DNA of 64,000 bases from assembly GCA_001704765.1 (NCBI GenBank), contig MBFK01000006.1, positions 62,001-126,000 on the forward strand, given 5' to 3'. Positions 28,021 to 37,844 of this stretch are shown here, in pieces (within the stretch, counting starts at the first letter, position 1; every line of letters starts with the position of its first letter). The notes beneath the pieces were generated by a model, which was given only the letters and a program-made list of their open reading frames with translations, was not told the DNA's origin and ran no database searches. The position numbers and the translations under genes are program-made. This DNA comes from Sinorhizobium shofinae (GTDB lineage Bacteria; Pseudomonadota; Alphaproteobacteria; Rhizobiales; Rhizobiaceae).

Positions 28021-29268
28021 ATGAAGCAGGATGTTGAAAAGGCGGCCGTAGCAATGCGCGAGATCTTTCCGGCGACGCCGCTGCAGCTCAACGACCATCT
28101 GAGCGCGCGCTACGGCGCCACCGTCTACCTGAAGCGCGAGGATCTTTCGCCGGTGCGCTCCTATAAGATCCGCGGCGCCTTCAACTTCTTCCGCAAGGCG
28201 CTTGCGGCCGGTGCTGCCGGGAAGACGTTTGTCTGCGCCTCTGCCGGAAACCATGCGCAGGGCTTTGCCTTCGTCTGCCGGCACTTTGGCGTTCCGGGCA
28301 TTGTCTTCATGCCGGTGACGACGCCGCAGCAGAAGATCGACAAGACCCGTATCTTCGGCGGCGAATACATTACGATCCGCCTCGTCGGCGATATCTTCGA
28401 TCAGTGCTACCAGGCCGCCCGCGACCACGTCGAGGCAATCGCGGGCATCATGGTGCCGCCTTTCGATCACGCCGATATCATAGAGGGGCAGGCGACCGTC
28501 GCGGCGGAAATCATCGAGCAATTGCCGGACGGTTTGGTCCCCGATCTCGTCGTGTTGCCCGTCGGTGGCGGCGGACTGGCGGCCGGCGTGACCGGCTATT
28601 TCGGCAATGCCCTGGCAGCCGACCAATTCATTTTTTGCGAGCCGGAGGGGGCGCCGAGCTTGAGGCGCAGCCTCGAGGCGGGTGGCGTCGTCACGCTCGA
28701 TCAGGTGGACAATTTCGTCGACGGCGCGGCGGTGGCGCGGGTCGGCGATCTCAATTTTTCGGCGCTCAGCGGCTTTGCGCCGGGGCAGGTGATGCTTCTC
28801 GCCGAAAACGCGATCTGCCTGACGATCACCGAGATGTTGAACGTCGAGGGCGTGGTTCTCGAGCCGGCCGGCGCATTGTCCATCACCGCGCTGGAAGCAC
28901 TCGGTCGCGAGGGGCTGGAAGGCAAGACGGTGGTCGCCGTCGTTTCCGGCGGTAATTTCGACTTCGAGCGCCTCCCCGATGTGAAGGAGCGCGCCATGCG
29001 CTACGCCGGGCTCAAGAAGTACTTCATCTTGCGCATGGCGCAGCGGCCGGGCGCCTTGCGCGATTTCCTGAATTTGCTGGGCGAGGAGGATGACATTGCC
29101 CGGTTCGAATACCTCAAGAAATCGGCGCGCAATTTCGGCTCTGTGTTGATCGGCATCGAGACCAAGCATGCGGAAAACTTCCCGCTGCTGAAGCAGCGTT
29201 TCGACGCGGCGGGGCTGCGGTATCAGGACATTACCGAGAACGAGATTCTGGCCAATCTGGTCATCTGA
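28021..29268 (+). CDS. ilvA: threonine ammonia-lyase (threonine dehydratase) IlvA
   Basis: PLP enzyme that deaminates threonine to 2-oxobutanoate, first step to isoleucine. 415 residues; the PLP lysine lies in SYKIRGAFNFF near residue 47, the Gly-rich phosphate loop is PVGGGGLAAGV near 180, and an ACT-like regulatory domain (about 325-415, ILRMAQRPGALRDFLNLLG) suggests feedback control as in biosynthetic forms. Rhizobial IlvA are of this shorter single-ACT type. No ilv genes adjoin. Confidence 0.95.
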   Translation: MKQDVEKAAVAMREIFPATPLQLNDHLSARYGATVYLKREDLSPVRSYKIRGAFNFFRKALAAGAAGKTFVCASAGNHAQGFAFVCRHFGVPGIVFMPVTTPQQKIDKTRIFGGEYITIRLVGDIFDQCYQAARDHVEAIAGIMVPPFDHADIIEGQATVAAEIIEQLPDGLVPDLVVLPVGGGGLAAGVTGYFGNALAADQFIFCEPEGAPSLRRSLEAGGVVTLDQVDNFVDGAAVARVGDLNFSALSGFAPGQVMLLAENAICLTITEMLNVEGVVLEPAGALSITALEALGREGLEGKTVVAVVSGGNFDFERLPDVKERAMRYAGLKKYFILRMAQRPGALRDFLNLLGEEDDIARFEYLKKSARNFGSVLIGIETKHAENFPLLKQRFDAAGLRYQDITENEILANLVI

Positions 29269-29346
29269 CGGGCCGCTGCTGTCCGGCTGCGCAGTTCAGC
29301 CAACTTTGGCTTTGACAGAGGCTGCAGCCACGGCTAACCATGAGGC

Positions 29347-29667
29347 ATGGCATCGTTTTTCTCGAAATTGTTCGGCTTCTCCGGGGGCTCCGAAAAGCAG
29401 GCTGAGCCTGCCTCAGGCAAGACCGAATCCTATGCGGATTGCCTGATCCGTGCCACGCCAATGCGCGAGGGCGCGCAATTCCGGCTCGCCGGCAGCATCG
29501 AAAAGGCAATGCCGGACGGCGGCACGAAAGTGCGCAATTTCATTCGTGCCGATCTCTTCACGTCCGAGCAGGACGCCATCGATTCGGCGCTCCGCAAGGG
29601 GCGGCAGATCGTCGACGAGCAGCGCTCGGCGCTCTTCTCCGATGATGCTCCGTCTCGGTCTGTATGA
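29347..29667 (+). CDS. HlyU family protein
   Basis: A 106-residue protein matching the HlyU family (PF10115), opening MASFFSKLFGFSGG and containing ATPMREGAQFRLAGSIEK near residue 36 and FIRADLFTSEQDAIDSALRK near 65. The family name comes from a Vibrio regulator, but these small alphaproteobacterial proteins are distinct from the ArsR-type HlyU and function is unknown. Follows ilvA by 78 nt on the same strand. Confidence 0.85.
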   Translation: MASFFSKLFGFSGGSEKQAEPASGKTESYADCLIRATPMREGAQFRLAGSIEKAMPDGGTKVRNFIRADLFTSEQDAIDSALRKGRQIVDEQRSALFSDDAPSRSV

Positions 29668-29733
29668 CGGCATAAATATCGCACATCCAACCGGATACGG
29701 AACTTTTCTAAGGTTATAGTTGAAATCCCCCCT

Positions 29734-29757
29734 GCGCCGGTTTTCGCGACCCGGCGC
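29734..29757. repeat. GC-rich hairpin between HlyU-like gene and nucleotidase
   Basis: GCGCCGG (29734-29740) and CCGGCGC (29751-29757) form a 7-bp stem; a second weaker stem (GCGTAAGC/GCTTGCGT) follows. It sits between convergent genes and could terminate either, but there is no T tract. Confidence 0.35.
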
Positions 29758-29829
29758 GTAAGCATCTGCTTGCGTGCGCCGCCGGGCAGAACGGCGCGCG
29801 CTGCGGCAATTAATCTCTCGCCGTTACGA

Positions 29830-31810
29830 TCAAAGCCTGATGCGGAAGCGGGCGAAGCCGTCAGCGCCGTCGCCGGCGTCTTCAACGGCGACGGCCTCGA
29901 CCTCAGTCAAGAATTGTCTAGCCTTTGGGCTGCTGTCGAAGACGACGCTGGTGTCTTTAAGCGGCGCAAACTTCCAATTGGCGTCGGCCGACGGGTTGAT
30001 CGTCCCTTGCTCCAGTATGTAGCGCACGATCACGTCGCGATTGGTGTCGGGGGCGACGAAGACGACCTTGTCGGCGGCGATTTCCGGAAAATGCCCGCCG
30101 CCGCCGGCGCGGTAGTTATTGGTCGCCACGACGAACTTCTGAGCGGGGTCGATTGCCTTGCCGTCGAACTGCAGGTCGCGGATGCGGTTCGCTGCCGCGT
30201 TCACCAGATTGCCGTCCTTGTCGAACCTGGCCGGCTGCGAAAGGTCGATCTGATAGGTGACGCCGTCGATCACGTCGAAGTTGTAGGAAGGGAAGTCGCC
30301 GTTGATGAGGCTCGCGTCCGCCGATCCTGGAGTGATCTGGTTGAAGATGCCGGCAGACATTTCGAGCCAGTTGTGCACCTGCTCGCCGGTGATGACCACC
30401 GCTTGCACGGTATTTGGATAAAGGTAGAGATCGGCGACATTCTTGATGGCAATGTCGCCCGCCGGTACGTCGGTAAAGTAGTCGGCACCGCCGCGTCCGC
30501 CGGCCTTGAAGGGGGCTGCTGCGGAAAGCACCGGCAAGTCCTTGTGCTCGGTGTCTTTCAGCATATCGCGGATGTACCAGGTCTGCGCCTGGCTGACGAT
30601 CTGCACCGAGGGATCGTCGGCGACGAGGGCGAAATAGGAGTAAAGTGGCGCGGAGGTCTTGCCGACGGGCGTGCGAACATAGGCGAGTCGCCTCGTGGTC
30701 CTTCTGCGCGGCCGCCAGCACTTCCGGCTTGTCACCGACCTCGGCGATGACCTTCTTCTCCTCCCGCCGATAGATCGGCCGTGCTTCGCTCGCTGAACTG
30801 ATCACCCGCCACGCGCCGCCGTCGCGCTCGAGAAACAGATCGATCAAGCCGAGATGGGAGCCCCAGAAGCCACCCATTACGCCGGGTTTGCCAGAGATGA
30901 GCCCCGTCTTATTGTCGACGCCTGCAACCGCATCGAATTTCGGCCCCGGGAAGTCGAGATGGCTGTGGCCGGTGACGATGGCGTCGACACCATCGATCGC
31001 GGCCAAAGGCACCGAGGCGTTTTCGAGGTTTTCGGCATAGGCCTGTTGGCCGATGCCTGAGTGGGAAAGGGCGATCACGATATCGGCGCCTTCCTCGCGC
31101 ATCTGCGGCACCCAGGCTTCTGCGGCCTTGACGATGTCGCGGGCGTTTGCCTTTCCTTCGAGGTTCTTGGCGTCCCAGGTCATGATCTGGGGCGGTACAA
31201 ATCCGATCAGCCCGATGCGGATCGGGTGCTCCTTGCCGGCGCCGTCCTTAACCTTTCGATCGAGGATGACGTAAGGCTTGAGGAAAAGTTCGTCCTGGCG
31301 GGGGCCGGCGGCGAGCGCGCCCTTGGTCAGGTTGGCGCAGACGATCGGAAAATTCGCGCCGTCCAGCACTTTGAACATGAAGTCCAGGCCGTAGTTGAAC
31401 TCGTGGTTGCCAAGCGTGCCGCAATCGTAGCCGAGCACGTTCATGGCGGCGATGATCGGGTGAACGTCGCCCCCCTTCATGCCACGCTTGTAGGCGATGT
31501 AATCGCCCATCGGGTTGCCTTGGAGGAAGTCGCCGTTGTCGACGAGGACGGCATTGGTCGCCTCGGCGCGGATCGCCTCGATGATCGAGGCAGTGCGTGC
31601 GAGGCCGAGAGTGTCGTTCGGCTTGTCGGCGTAATAGTCATAGGGGAACACATGCACGTGCAGGTCGGTCGTCTCCATGATCCGCAGATGGGCCTGGTTG
31701 GCGGCAGCCCTGGCAGAGAAGGGGTGCAGCACGACGAGAGCGGAGGAGGCGGCCAACCCGCCGAGCAAGGCGCGGCGGGAAATGGGATGCAGTGCGATCG
31801 TCGATGCCAT
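29830..31810 (-). pseudogene. 2',3'-cyclic-nucleotide 2'-phosphodiesterase / 3'-nucleotidase (CpdB-like), frameshifted as given
   Basis: A periplasmic metallophosphoesterase with a 5'-nucleotidase C-terminal domain that frees nucleosides and phosphate from extracellular nucleotides. A twin-arginine signal (PISRRALLGGLAASSALVV) follows the ATG at 31810, which has GGAG upstream. Metal-site motifs are present: ETTDLHVHVFPYDY near 45, GNHEFNYG near 135, VTGHSHLDF near 277. Near 30686 (minus-strand GAGGCGACTCGCC) the frame breaks after KDHEATR and continues in another frame as LAYVRTPVGKTSAPLYSYFA to the normal end. Loss of two bases (CG) restores EATLAYV and gives 660 residues. No other lesion is seen. 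Confidence 0.9.
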
Positions 31811-32035
31811 GGCGGTCTCCGTCTTCAAGCCCCGGTCGGACACATCAAAACATGCAAGCCGCCGCTAATGGCGCGGCCGGCTGTGCAACCTGACCGCGCG
31901 ACTATGACCGACTGCGGCCGGACGGCAAAGCGGTGGAATCTTGCCTCTTCCTCGCCTGTATCGTCACTCAGTAAAGTTTTCTTCAAGTTCTAGCGTTAAG
32001 GAGCGGTCAAGTGAAAACGAAAGTCTCCTACGCGC

Positions 32036-33282
32036 ATGCCAAACGCCAATCTCATGCTCTTTCTCGCCGAGGCATTGGTTTATGTCGCGTCGATGATCGG
32101 GCTTCTGCATCTGCGGGCCCGCCTGGGGCTTGGCGTCTTCGTGGCTGCCCTCGGCGTGATGCACTTCATCGAGACCTATCTTGCCGCCGTTTTTTACGTT
32201 CAACTGCCGTTTGGGGTGATCTCTCCAGGCTCGGCGGTGCTCTTTTCCGGCAAGCTCATGATGATCCTCCTTCTTTATGTGAAGGAGGACGCGGCGACGG
32301 TCCGCCAGCCGATCTACGGGTTGCTCGCCGGCAATTTCCTGACCGTGGCGCTTAGCCTGCTCTTGAGGCGGCATGATACGGTCGCCATCGTTCCCGGTCG
32401 TGTCGCCGATATCGCCTTCATCGATGAAATGGGCTGGCTGATGGTCTGGGGCACGACGCTCCTCTATTTCGATTCCCTGATCATCATTTTGCTTTACGAG
32501 AAGCTGGGTCGATGGTTTCGCCGCTTCGTCACGATCCGGTTCCTGATCTGCGGTGTGGTCGTGCTGACATTCGACCAACTGGGCTTCTACGCCGCGCTCC
32601 ACTTCGTGAACGGTGCGCCCACAGACGTGTTCTGGGGCGGGTGGATGGCGAAGATGCTGGCGGCACCCTTCTATGCCATCGCCATCGGCTTTTATCTCAA
32701 CGCCTCGCGCCATACGTTCCTGGCGATCTCGGACCGGCCGCTCGGTGACATCTTCAACGACCCACCTTTCGCGAGCGCTACGAGGATCTGCTGTCGCGTT
32801 CCGGTCACGATACCCTGACCGGTGCACTGGACCGTGGTCGCTTCGAAGCAGAGGGGCAGCGGATGATGCGCGACGCAGTGGGCCGAAGTGACCCGGTCAG
32901 CCTGATGATCATCGACGTCGACCGTTTCAAGGGCGTCAACGATCAGTTCGGCCACATGGAAGGCGATCGCGTGCTGCAAAAACTGGTCGAAACGGTAAAG
33001 GCAAAGCTCCGGCCCGCGGACCGCCTGTTCCGCTATGGCGGCGAGGAGTTTGTCGTGCTCTGCCCCGGGCTTCCCTATGCGGATGTCCAATCACGGGCCG
33101 AGGACATACGGCTTGCCGTCTCGGCCGGTGTAAAGACGCCGAACGGTCACCCGGTTACCGCCAGCATAGGCGTCTCATCGACGCTTGCCGACGGAGCCGG
33201 GATTCACGAATTGTTGGCGCAGGCGGATATTCGGCTCTATGCGGCCAAGAGCACAGGCCGCAACCGCGTCGTCGGGCGCTGA
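32036..33282 (+). pseudogene. membrane-bound GGDEF diguanylate cyclase, frameshifted as given
   Basis: Makes cyclic di-GMP. The N-terminal 245 residues hold about seven hydrophobic segments (an integral membrane sensor). The GGDEF domain has IIDVDRFKGVNDQFGHMEGD, an intact GGEEF active site (RYGGEEFVVLC) and an RxxD inhibitory site (RPAD) five residues before it. Near 32763 (AACGACCCACCTTTC) the frame breaks; a missing T would restore NDLTFRERYEDLLSRSGHDT joining both halves as 415 residues. As written, the first half stops at 32818 and the cyclase half has no start at the proper position. The ATG at 32036 lacks a clear Shine-Dalgarno. Confidence 0.88.
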
Positions 33283-33295
33283 TCCGCGCGGCCCG

Positions 33296-33757
33296 TCAGA
33301 TCCCGACATTCGGGCGGTCAATGATCTCGCGCAGCGAGAAGCTCGAATTGATCTTCACCACGTGCGGAAGCGCCGACAGCCAATCGCGGTGAATGCGCTC
33401 GTAATCTTCGAGATCCCTTGCTGCGACACGCAGGATGTAGTCGTATTCTCCGGACATCAGATAGCAGACAAGCACATTCGGGCAGAGTTTGACGGCCGCT
33501 TCGAATTCGGCGAGCGTCTTGGCGAACTGGCCGGAGAGCGAAATGTGCACAATGACCATGATCTTGTAGTCGAGCGCCTTGTGCGCAATGCGGGCGTGAT
33601 AGCCAGCGATCGTGCCGGTTTTTTCGAGGATATCGACCCGCCGCGAACAGGCGGAAGGCGATAGGCCGACCTTGGCGGCGAGATCCGCGTTCGAGATTCT
33701 GCCATCCTGCTGCAGGATCCGCAGAATCGAACGATCAATGGCGTCCAGCGCGCTCAT
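33296..33757 (-). CDS. Lrp/AsnC family transcriptional regulator (AldR-like)
   Basis: 153 residues: N-terminal helix-turn-helix (ISNADLAAKVGLSPSACSRR, about 21-40) and a C-terminal RAM ligand-binding domain. It is divergent from alanine dehydrogenase; Lrp-type AldR regulators sit in this arrangement and activate ald in response to alanine, so that is its most likely target. Target and effector are inferred from context only. The GGDEF gene converges 13 nt downstream. Confidence 0.92.
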   Translation of the reverse strand: MSALDAIDRSILRILQQDGRISNADLAAKVGLSPSACSRRVDILEKTGTIAGYHARIAHKALDYKIMVIVHISLSGQFAKTLAEFEAAVKLCPNVLVCYLMSGEYDYILRVAARDLEDYERIHRDWLSALPHVVKINSSFSLREIIDRPNVGI

Positions 33758-33913
33758 TCGCGTTTTCCCTCAAATATCCCGTTTGATTTGCAATAAACAA
33801 CGAAAGCAATGCGCCGTTGGACGCGTCTTTGCAAGGACATTCTCGACGCCATCTGTTTTGCTTGTCTCATCATCAATGCTGCGAAAGCGCACAGACAGGA
33901 GAGGAACGCAAAG

Positions 33914-35032
33914 ATGCGTGTCGGTTGCCCGAAGGAAATCAAAAATCATGAATACAGGGTCGGCCTGACGCCCGGATCGGTACGGGAATACGTCGCCCAC
34001 GGCCATGAGGTGATCGTGGAAGCCAAGGCGGGGGCGGGGATCGGGGCGGACGACGACGCCTATCGCGCCGCGGGCGCCAGGATCGTTCCGACGGCCAGGG
34101 AAGTGTTCGAAAAATCGGACATGGTCGTCAAGGTCAAGGAGCCGCAGCCATCCGAATGGACGCAACTGCGCGAAGGCCAAATTCTTTATACCTATCTTCA
34201 TCTGGCGCCAGATCCCGAGCAGACGAGGGGACTGCTGAATTCGGGTGTCACCGCGGTCGCCTATGAGACGGTAACGGATGAGCGCGGCGGCTTGCCGCTG
34301 CTTGCTCCGATGTCTGAAGTGGCCGGTCGGCTTGCCATCCAGGCTGGCGCCACATCGCTGCAAAAGGCCAACGGCGGCCGTGGCATCCTGCTCGGCGGGG
34401 TGCCCGGCGTGCTTCCCGCCAAGGTGGCGATCATCGGCGGCGGCGTCGTCGGTCTGCACGCCGCAAAAATGGCTGTTGGCCTTGGCGCCGACGTTTCGAT
34501 CCTCGACCGCTCGATCCCGCGCTTGCGCCAACTCGACGACATCTTCAACGGCCGCGTCCATACCCGTTATTCGACGATCGATGCCTTGGAGGAGGAGGTG
34601 TTTTCCGCCGACCTGGTGATTGGCGCCGTGTTGATCCCCGGTGCCGCCGCGCCCAAACTCGTCACGCGCGAAATGCTGTCGGGCATGAAGAAGGGTGCGG
34701 TGATCGTGGACGTCGCAATCGACCAGGGCGGCTGCTTCGAGACGTCACATGCGACGACCCATTCCGAGCCGACCTATGAGGTGGACGGCATCGTGCATTA
34801 TTGCGTCGCCAATATGCCGGGAGCCGTGCCGATCACATCGACCCATGCGCTGAACAATGCGACGCTATATTACGGTCTACAGCTTGCCGACCGCGGCCTT
34901 AAGGCGATTGCCGAGGACCGGCATTTGCGGGCGGGCCTCAACATTCATCGGGGCCGGGTGACGAATGCGCCCGTGGCCGAGGCGCTCGGCTATGATCCCC
35001 ATGCGCCGGAGAGCGTGCTCAACGTCGCCTGA
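33914..35032 (+). CDS. ald: alanine dehydrogenase Ald
   Basis: NAD-dependent interconversion of alanine and pyruvate plus ammonia. 372 residues starting [20 protein letters not shown], with the NAD-binding Rossmann motif [20 protein letters not shown] near residue 171 and [12 protein letters not shown] near 93 containing the catalytic His. The ATG at 33914 has AGGAGAGG upstream and gives the exact family N-terminus; an upstream in-frame ATG at 33809 is rejected. In rhizobia this enzyme matters for alanine release by bacteroids. Confidence 0.97.
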   Translation: MRVGCPKEIKNHEYRVGLTPGSVREYVAHGHEVIVEAKAGAGIGADDDAYRAAGARIVPTAREVFEKSDMVVKVKEPQPSEWTQLREGQILYTYLHLAPDPEQTRGLLNSGVTAVAYETVTDERGGLPLLAPMSEVAGRLAIQAGATSLQKANGGRGILLGGVPGVLPAKVAIIGGGVVGLHAAKMAVGLGADVSILDRSIPRLRQLDDIFNGRVHTRYSTIDALEEEVFSADLVIGAVLIPGAAAPKLVTREMLSGMKKGAVIVDVAIDQGGCFETSHATTHSEPTYEVDGIVHYCVANMPGAVPITSTHALNNATLYYGLQLADRGLKAIAEDRHLRAGLNIHRGRVTNAPVAEALGYDPHAPESVLNVA

Positions 35033-35047
35033 GCGGATTGCATCAAA

Positions 35048-35082
35048 CCGGCCCGGCGCCCTCGGACGTCGGGCCGGCTTTC
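35048..35082. terminator. terminator between convergent ald and DUF1203 genes
   Basis: CCGGCCCG (35048-35055) pairs perfectly with CGGGCCGG (35070-35077), followed by CTTTC on the plus strand and preceded by AAA, so it could serve both directions. Confidence 0.7.
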
Positions 35083-35548
35083 AGGCCGCTTCGATGCGGC
35101 ACTGGTAGCAATTGTTCTTGGCCGAGCGCACGTGCACATAGGCGACGTCCGGCCGTGCCAGCAACTCTTCTGCCCGTTGCTCGAGCATTTCCGCAGGGAC
35201 CACGCCGCCGGTCCCGTAGACTATGCGCTCGTTGGCGCCATATCCACGCAGCAGGTAATCCTTGCTGGATGTGAGGATAGGCGGAAGCAAGGTCCCGTCC
35301 GGCGCCGGGCATGCGTCGGCATGCATGAAAATCGGTCCGGTTTCAGCATAAGACTGGGCGGACGAAAAGGGGCGATAGGCAAGGATCAGGTAAGCTTGGC
35401 CCTCCTCGACATTGCAAAGGCAGTGCCGGCACGGAACGCCCACGCCGTCCGAGATGTGTCGTTCCGGCAGGTTTCCATAGGCATCCCGGCCACCCTCCAG
35501 CAGCCGTTCCGCATCCAAGTCAGACATCGCGATGTAACGCAGCGTCAT
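35081..35548 (-). CDS. DUF1203 domain-containing protein
   Basis: 155 residues, matching DUF1203: CRHCLCNVEEGQAYLILAYRP near residues 41-61 (split motif CRHCL and LAYRPF), GPIFMHADAC near 71 and an N-terminal MTLRYIAMSD. Conserved cysteines and His suggest metal binding, but no function is established. The ATG at 35548 has GAGGAG 8 nt upstream and is preferred over the ATG at 35611. Confidence 0.85.
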   Translation of the reverse strand: MTLRYIAMSDLDAERLLEGGRDAYGNLPERHISDGVGVPCRHCLCNVEEGQAYLILAYRPFSSAQSYAETGPIFMHADACPAPDGTLLPPILTSSKDYLLRGYGANERIVYGTGGVVPAEMLEQRAEELLARPDVAYVHVRSAKNNCYQCRIEAA

Positions 35549-35635
35549 TGGGCGTCTCCTCGTCGTTTCGAAGCTTCGAGAAGAATGGGCCCTTACCTTT
35601 GGTTGCGACACCCGAAACTTGCCGGAGGGGACGAT

Positions 35636-36208
35636 TCAGAGCTTCCTCGCGAAGGTGAGCAGCTCGTCGTCGCTTAAGGGCCGAACGATCGCCTCGCGCG
35701 TCGCTACCGGGGAAAAGCCGAACTGCTGATAGAGCTGCAAGGCGCGGGGATGATCGAGATTGTTCGTGGTGACCGTGACCTTGCGCGGGTCCATCGCCCA
35801 GGCAGAAAACAAGGTCTGCAGCAGGAACCATTTCCCGAGGCCGAGGCCGAGGGCATGTTCCATGAGCCCGAAATGGGTAAGGTCGATGACGTCGCCGTCC
35901 CGCTGCTGCAGTTCGAAGAAGCCGGCGGGAGCACCGTTGACGTAGAGGACCGTCAGGGTTGTCCGCTTGTCGTGGAGCACCGCCGCCAAGTCCTCGTCGC
36001 TCATCCGCAGCCGCTCAGCCCAGTGCCAGCGCTTGCCGACACGGAGATAGAGGAAGCGATAATAGGGAAGCGGAATGTCGGACACCCGCAGGATCGCCGT
36101 GTGTATATTGACGGGCACCGGCAGGCTTTGCTTCGGCGGCGACGTCATCTCGAGTTCAGTCACGTGTGCCGTGATCGCAGCAGGCTTCGATCCTTGCATG
36201 GTTTTCAC
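35636..36208 (-). CDS. GNAT-family N-acetyltransferase
   Basis: 190 residues with the acetyl-CoA fold: LTHFGLMEHALGLGLGKWFL near residue 110 and TTNNLDHPRALQLYQQFGFS near 148. An N-terminal extension of about 35 residues precedes the domain. The frame opens with GTG at 36208 overlapping the sseA stop codon; an ATG three codons later (36199) is an alternative. Coupled to sseA by overlap. Substrate unknown. Confidence 0.85.
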   Translation of the reverse strand: MKTMQGSKPAAITAHVTELEMTSPPKQSLPVPVNIHTAILRVSDIPLPYYRFLYLRVGKRWHWAERLRMSDEDLAAVLHDKRTTLTVLYVNGAPAGFFELQQRDGDVIDLTHFGLMEHALGLGLGKWFLLQTLFSAWAMDPRKVTVTTNNLDHPRALQLYQQFGFSPVATREAIVRPLSDDELLTFARKL

Positions 36209-37068
36209 TCTCTACCGATCGCGACCGGGGTATCGGGCCGGCCGCCCCATTCCGACCAGGAACCATCATAGAGCGTATTGTCCGTATGTCCCAATGATTG
36301 AAGCGCAAGGGTGATGATTGCGGCAGTCACGCCGGATCCGCAGGTCGTGACGACCGGCTTGGTCAGATCGATGCCGGCGTTCGCGAAGGTTTGGCGCAAT
36401 GCGTCGAGGTTCTTGAGCCTGCCCCCTTCGGAAAAAACCCCGGAGGGGAGGCTTCTGGCGCCGGGCATATGGCCCGACCGCATGCCGGCTCGGGGCTCCG
36501 GTTCCTCGCCGGCAAAGCGGCCGGCGCTCCGCGCATCGGCGACCTGGGCGAGGCGATTCTCTACGATATCCTTCATGCGCTCGAAGGACGTAACGGCCTT
36601 CGCGTCGAAGTTTGCACGGAAGATGCTCGGTGCGGGGCTCGGGACCGCGGCGGTCGTAGGTCTTCCCTCCGCCTTCCAGCCGTCCATGCCGCCGTCAAGA
36701 ACGAAAACGTTCTTCGCGCCCATGATGCGGAACATCCACCATACCCTAGGCGCCGTGAAGATGCCCGGTCCGTCATAGACGACGATCGTGTCGTTCTCGC
36801 TGATACCCATAGCCCCGACGGCTTCGGCAAAGGCTTCCGGAGAGGGCAGGGTGTGCGGCAACCCGCTTGTCTGGTCGGCGATCGCATCCTGATCGAAGAA
36901 GATGGCTAAGGGAATATGCGCAGCCTTGTATTCCGCCTTGGGGTCACGCTTTTGCGCCGGCAGGTACCAGGCGGCATCGACGATCTTGACCTTGGGATCG
37001 TCGAGGTGCTGCTCGAGCCAATCCGGGGATACGACGAAGGCGCTTCTTTTGTTGTTCTCGTTGGTCAT
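36205..37068 (-). CDS. sseA: 3-mercaptopyruvate sulfurtransferase SseA
   Basis: Two-rhodanese-domain enzyme that moves sulfur from 3-mercaptopyruvate to thiophilic acceptors. 287 residues; the catalytic loop is CGSGVTA near residue 245, whose CGSGVT sequence distinguishes mercaptopyruvate sulfurtransferases from thiosulfate sulfurtransferases. The inactive N-terminal rhodanese domain carries DGPGIFTAPRVWWMFRIMG. It lies just downstream of alaX (18 nt), in a cluster with cysK concerned with cysteine and sulfur. Confidence 0.94.
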   Translation of the reverse strand: MTNENNKRSAFVVSPDWLEQHLDDPKVKIVDAAWYLPAQKRDPKAEYKAAHIPLAIFFDQDAIADQTSGLPHTLPSPEAFAEAVGAMGISENDTIVVYDGPGIFTAPRVWWMFRIMGAKNVFVLDGGMDGWKAEGRPTTAAVPSPAPSIFRANFDAKAVTSFERMKDIVENRLAQVADARSAGRFAGEEPEPRAGMRSGHMPGARSLPSGVFSEGGRLKNLDALRQTFANAGIDLTKPVVTTCGSGVTAAIITLALQSLGHTDNTLYDGSWSEWGGRPDTPVAIGRE

Positions 37069-37086
37069 TGTCGTTCCTCCATGGAC

Positions 37087-37836
37087 TCAGAGGGCAGCAC
37101 GGTCTTCGGCCGTTCCGAAGCGGATCCGGAAACGCCGGTTCTCCTTACCCTTCTTTTCGATCTTGGCAATGTGAATCGCGCCGACTTCCTGTGTCTCCGA
37201 AACGTGGGTGCCGCCGCAAGGCTGGCTGTCGACGGAGGAGTTTTCGCCGATGCACACGAGGCTCACACGCCCCATGCCGATGGGCGGGCGGACATTCTTG
37301 GATTTGACGATGCCCGGATTGGCGGCGAGTTCCTCGTCGGTGATCCATTGTACATAGACCGGATGATTCGCCTCGACGAGCTTCATCAGCGACGCAGTCA
37401 CCTCATCCTTGTCGATCGTTTCGCTCATGTCGAAATCGACACGGCTCTCCTCCTCGCCGACAGCGGCACCCGTGATCGGGTAGGGGCAGACGACCGAGAG
37501 CAGGTGGCATGCCGTATGCATCCGCATAAGCCGGTAACGGCGCGGCCAGTCTATGTGGAGAACAAGCTTCTCGCCGACCGTCGGCCGTGCTTGTCCATCG
37601 GCGGGGACATGTACGATGACATCCTTGGTCGCGCCATGCCGCGTGTCCACGATGGGAATACGACTGCCATCCTCTCGCTCGAAGAAACCCGTGTCGCCAG
37701 GCTGTCCGCCGGAGGTGGCATAGAAGCAGGTCTGGTCGAGTTCGATCCCGCCATCTTCCAGGATCGTCGTTACGCTTGCTTCACAGGTCGCGAGGTAGAA
37801 ATCCTCGCGGAAGAGGGCGGTCACGGTCCTGTTCAT
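37087..37836 (-). CDS. alanyl-tRNA editing protein AlaX
   Basis: A free-standing editing domain that deacylates Ser- or Gly-mischarged tRNA-Ala. 249 residues; the zinc ligands are visible as MHTACHL (HxxxH, near 106) and QPCGGTHV near 208. The length corresponds to AlaX-M/L with part of the AlaRS-like N-terminal beta-barrel. It is 8 nt downstream of cysK and 18 nt upstream of sseA, so it is probably in one operon with cysteine genes. Confidence 0.9.
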   Translation of the reverse strand: MNRTVTALFREDFYLATCEASVTTILEDGGIELDQTCFYATSGGQPGDTGFFEREDGSRIPIVDTRHGATKDVIVHVPADGQARPTVGEKLVLHIDWPRRYRLMRMHTACHLLSVVCPYPITGAAVGEEESRVDFDMSETIDKDEVTASLMKLVEANHPVYVQWITDEELAANPGIVKSKNVRPPIGMGRVSLVCIGENSSVDSQPCGGTHVSETQEVGAIHIAKIEKKGKENRRFRIRFGTAEDRAAL

Positions 37837-37844
37837 CGCAAAGA

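Noticed and set aside
32011-32355. GTG start with AAGGAG upstream, in a different frame at the GGDEF gene 5' end
   Set aside because: Its translation is not membrane-protein-like; the frame starting at 32036 encodes the hydrophobic sensor. The good Shine-Dalgarno may indicate one more upstream indel but I could not place it.
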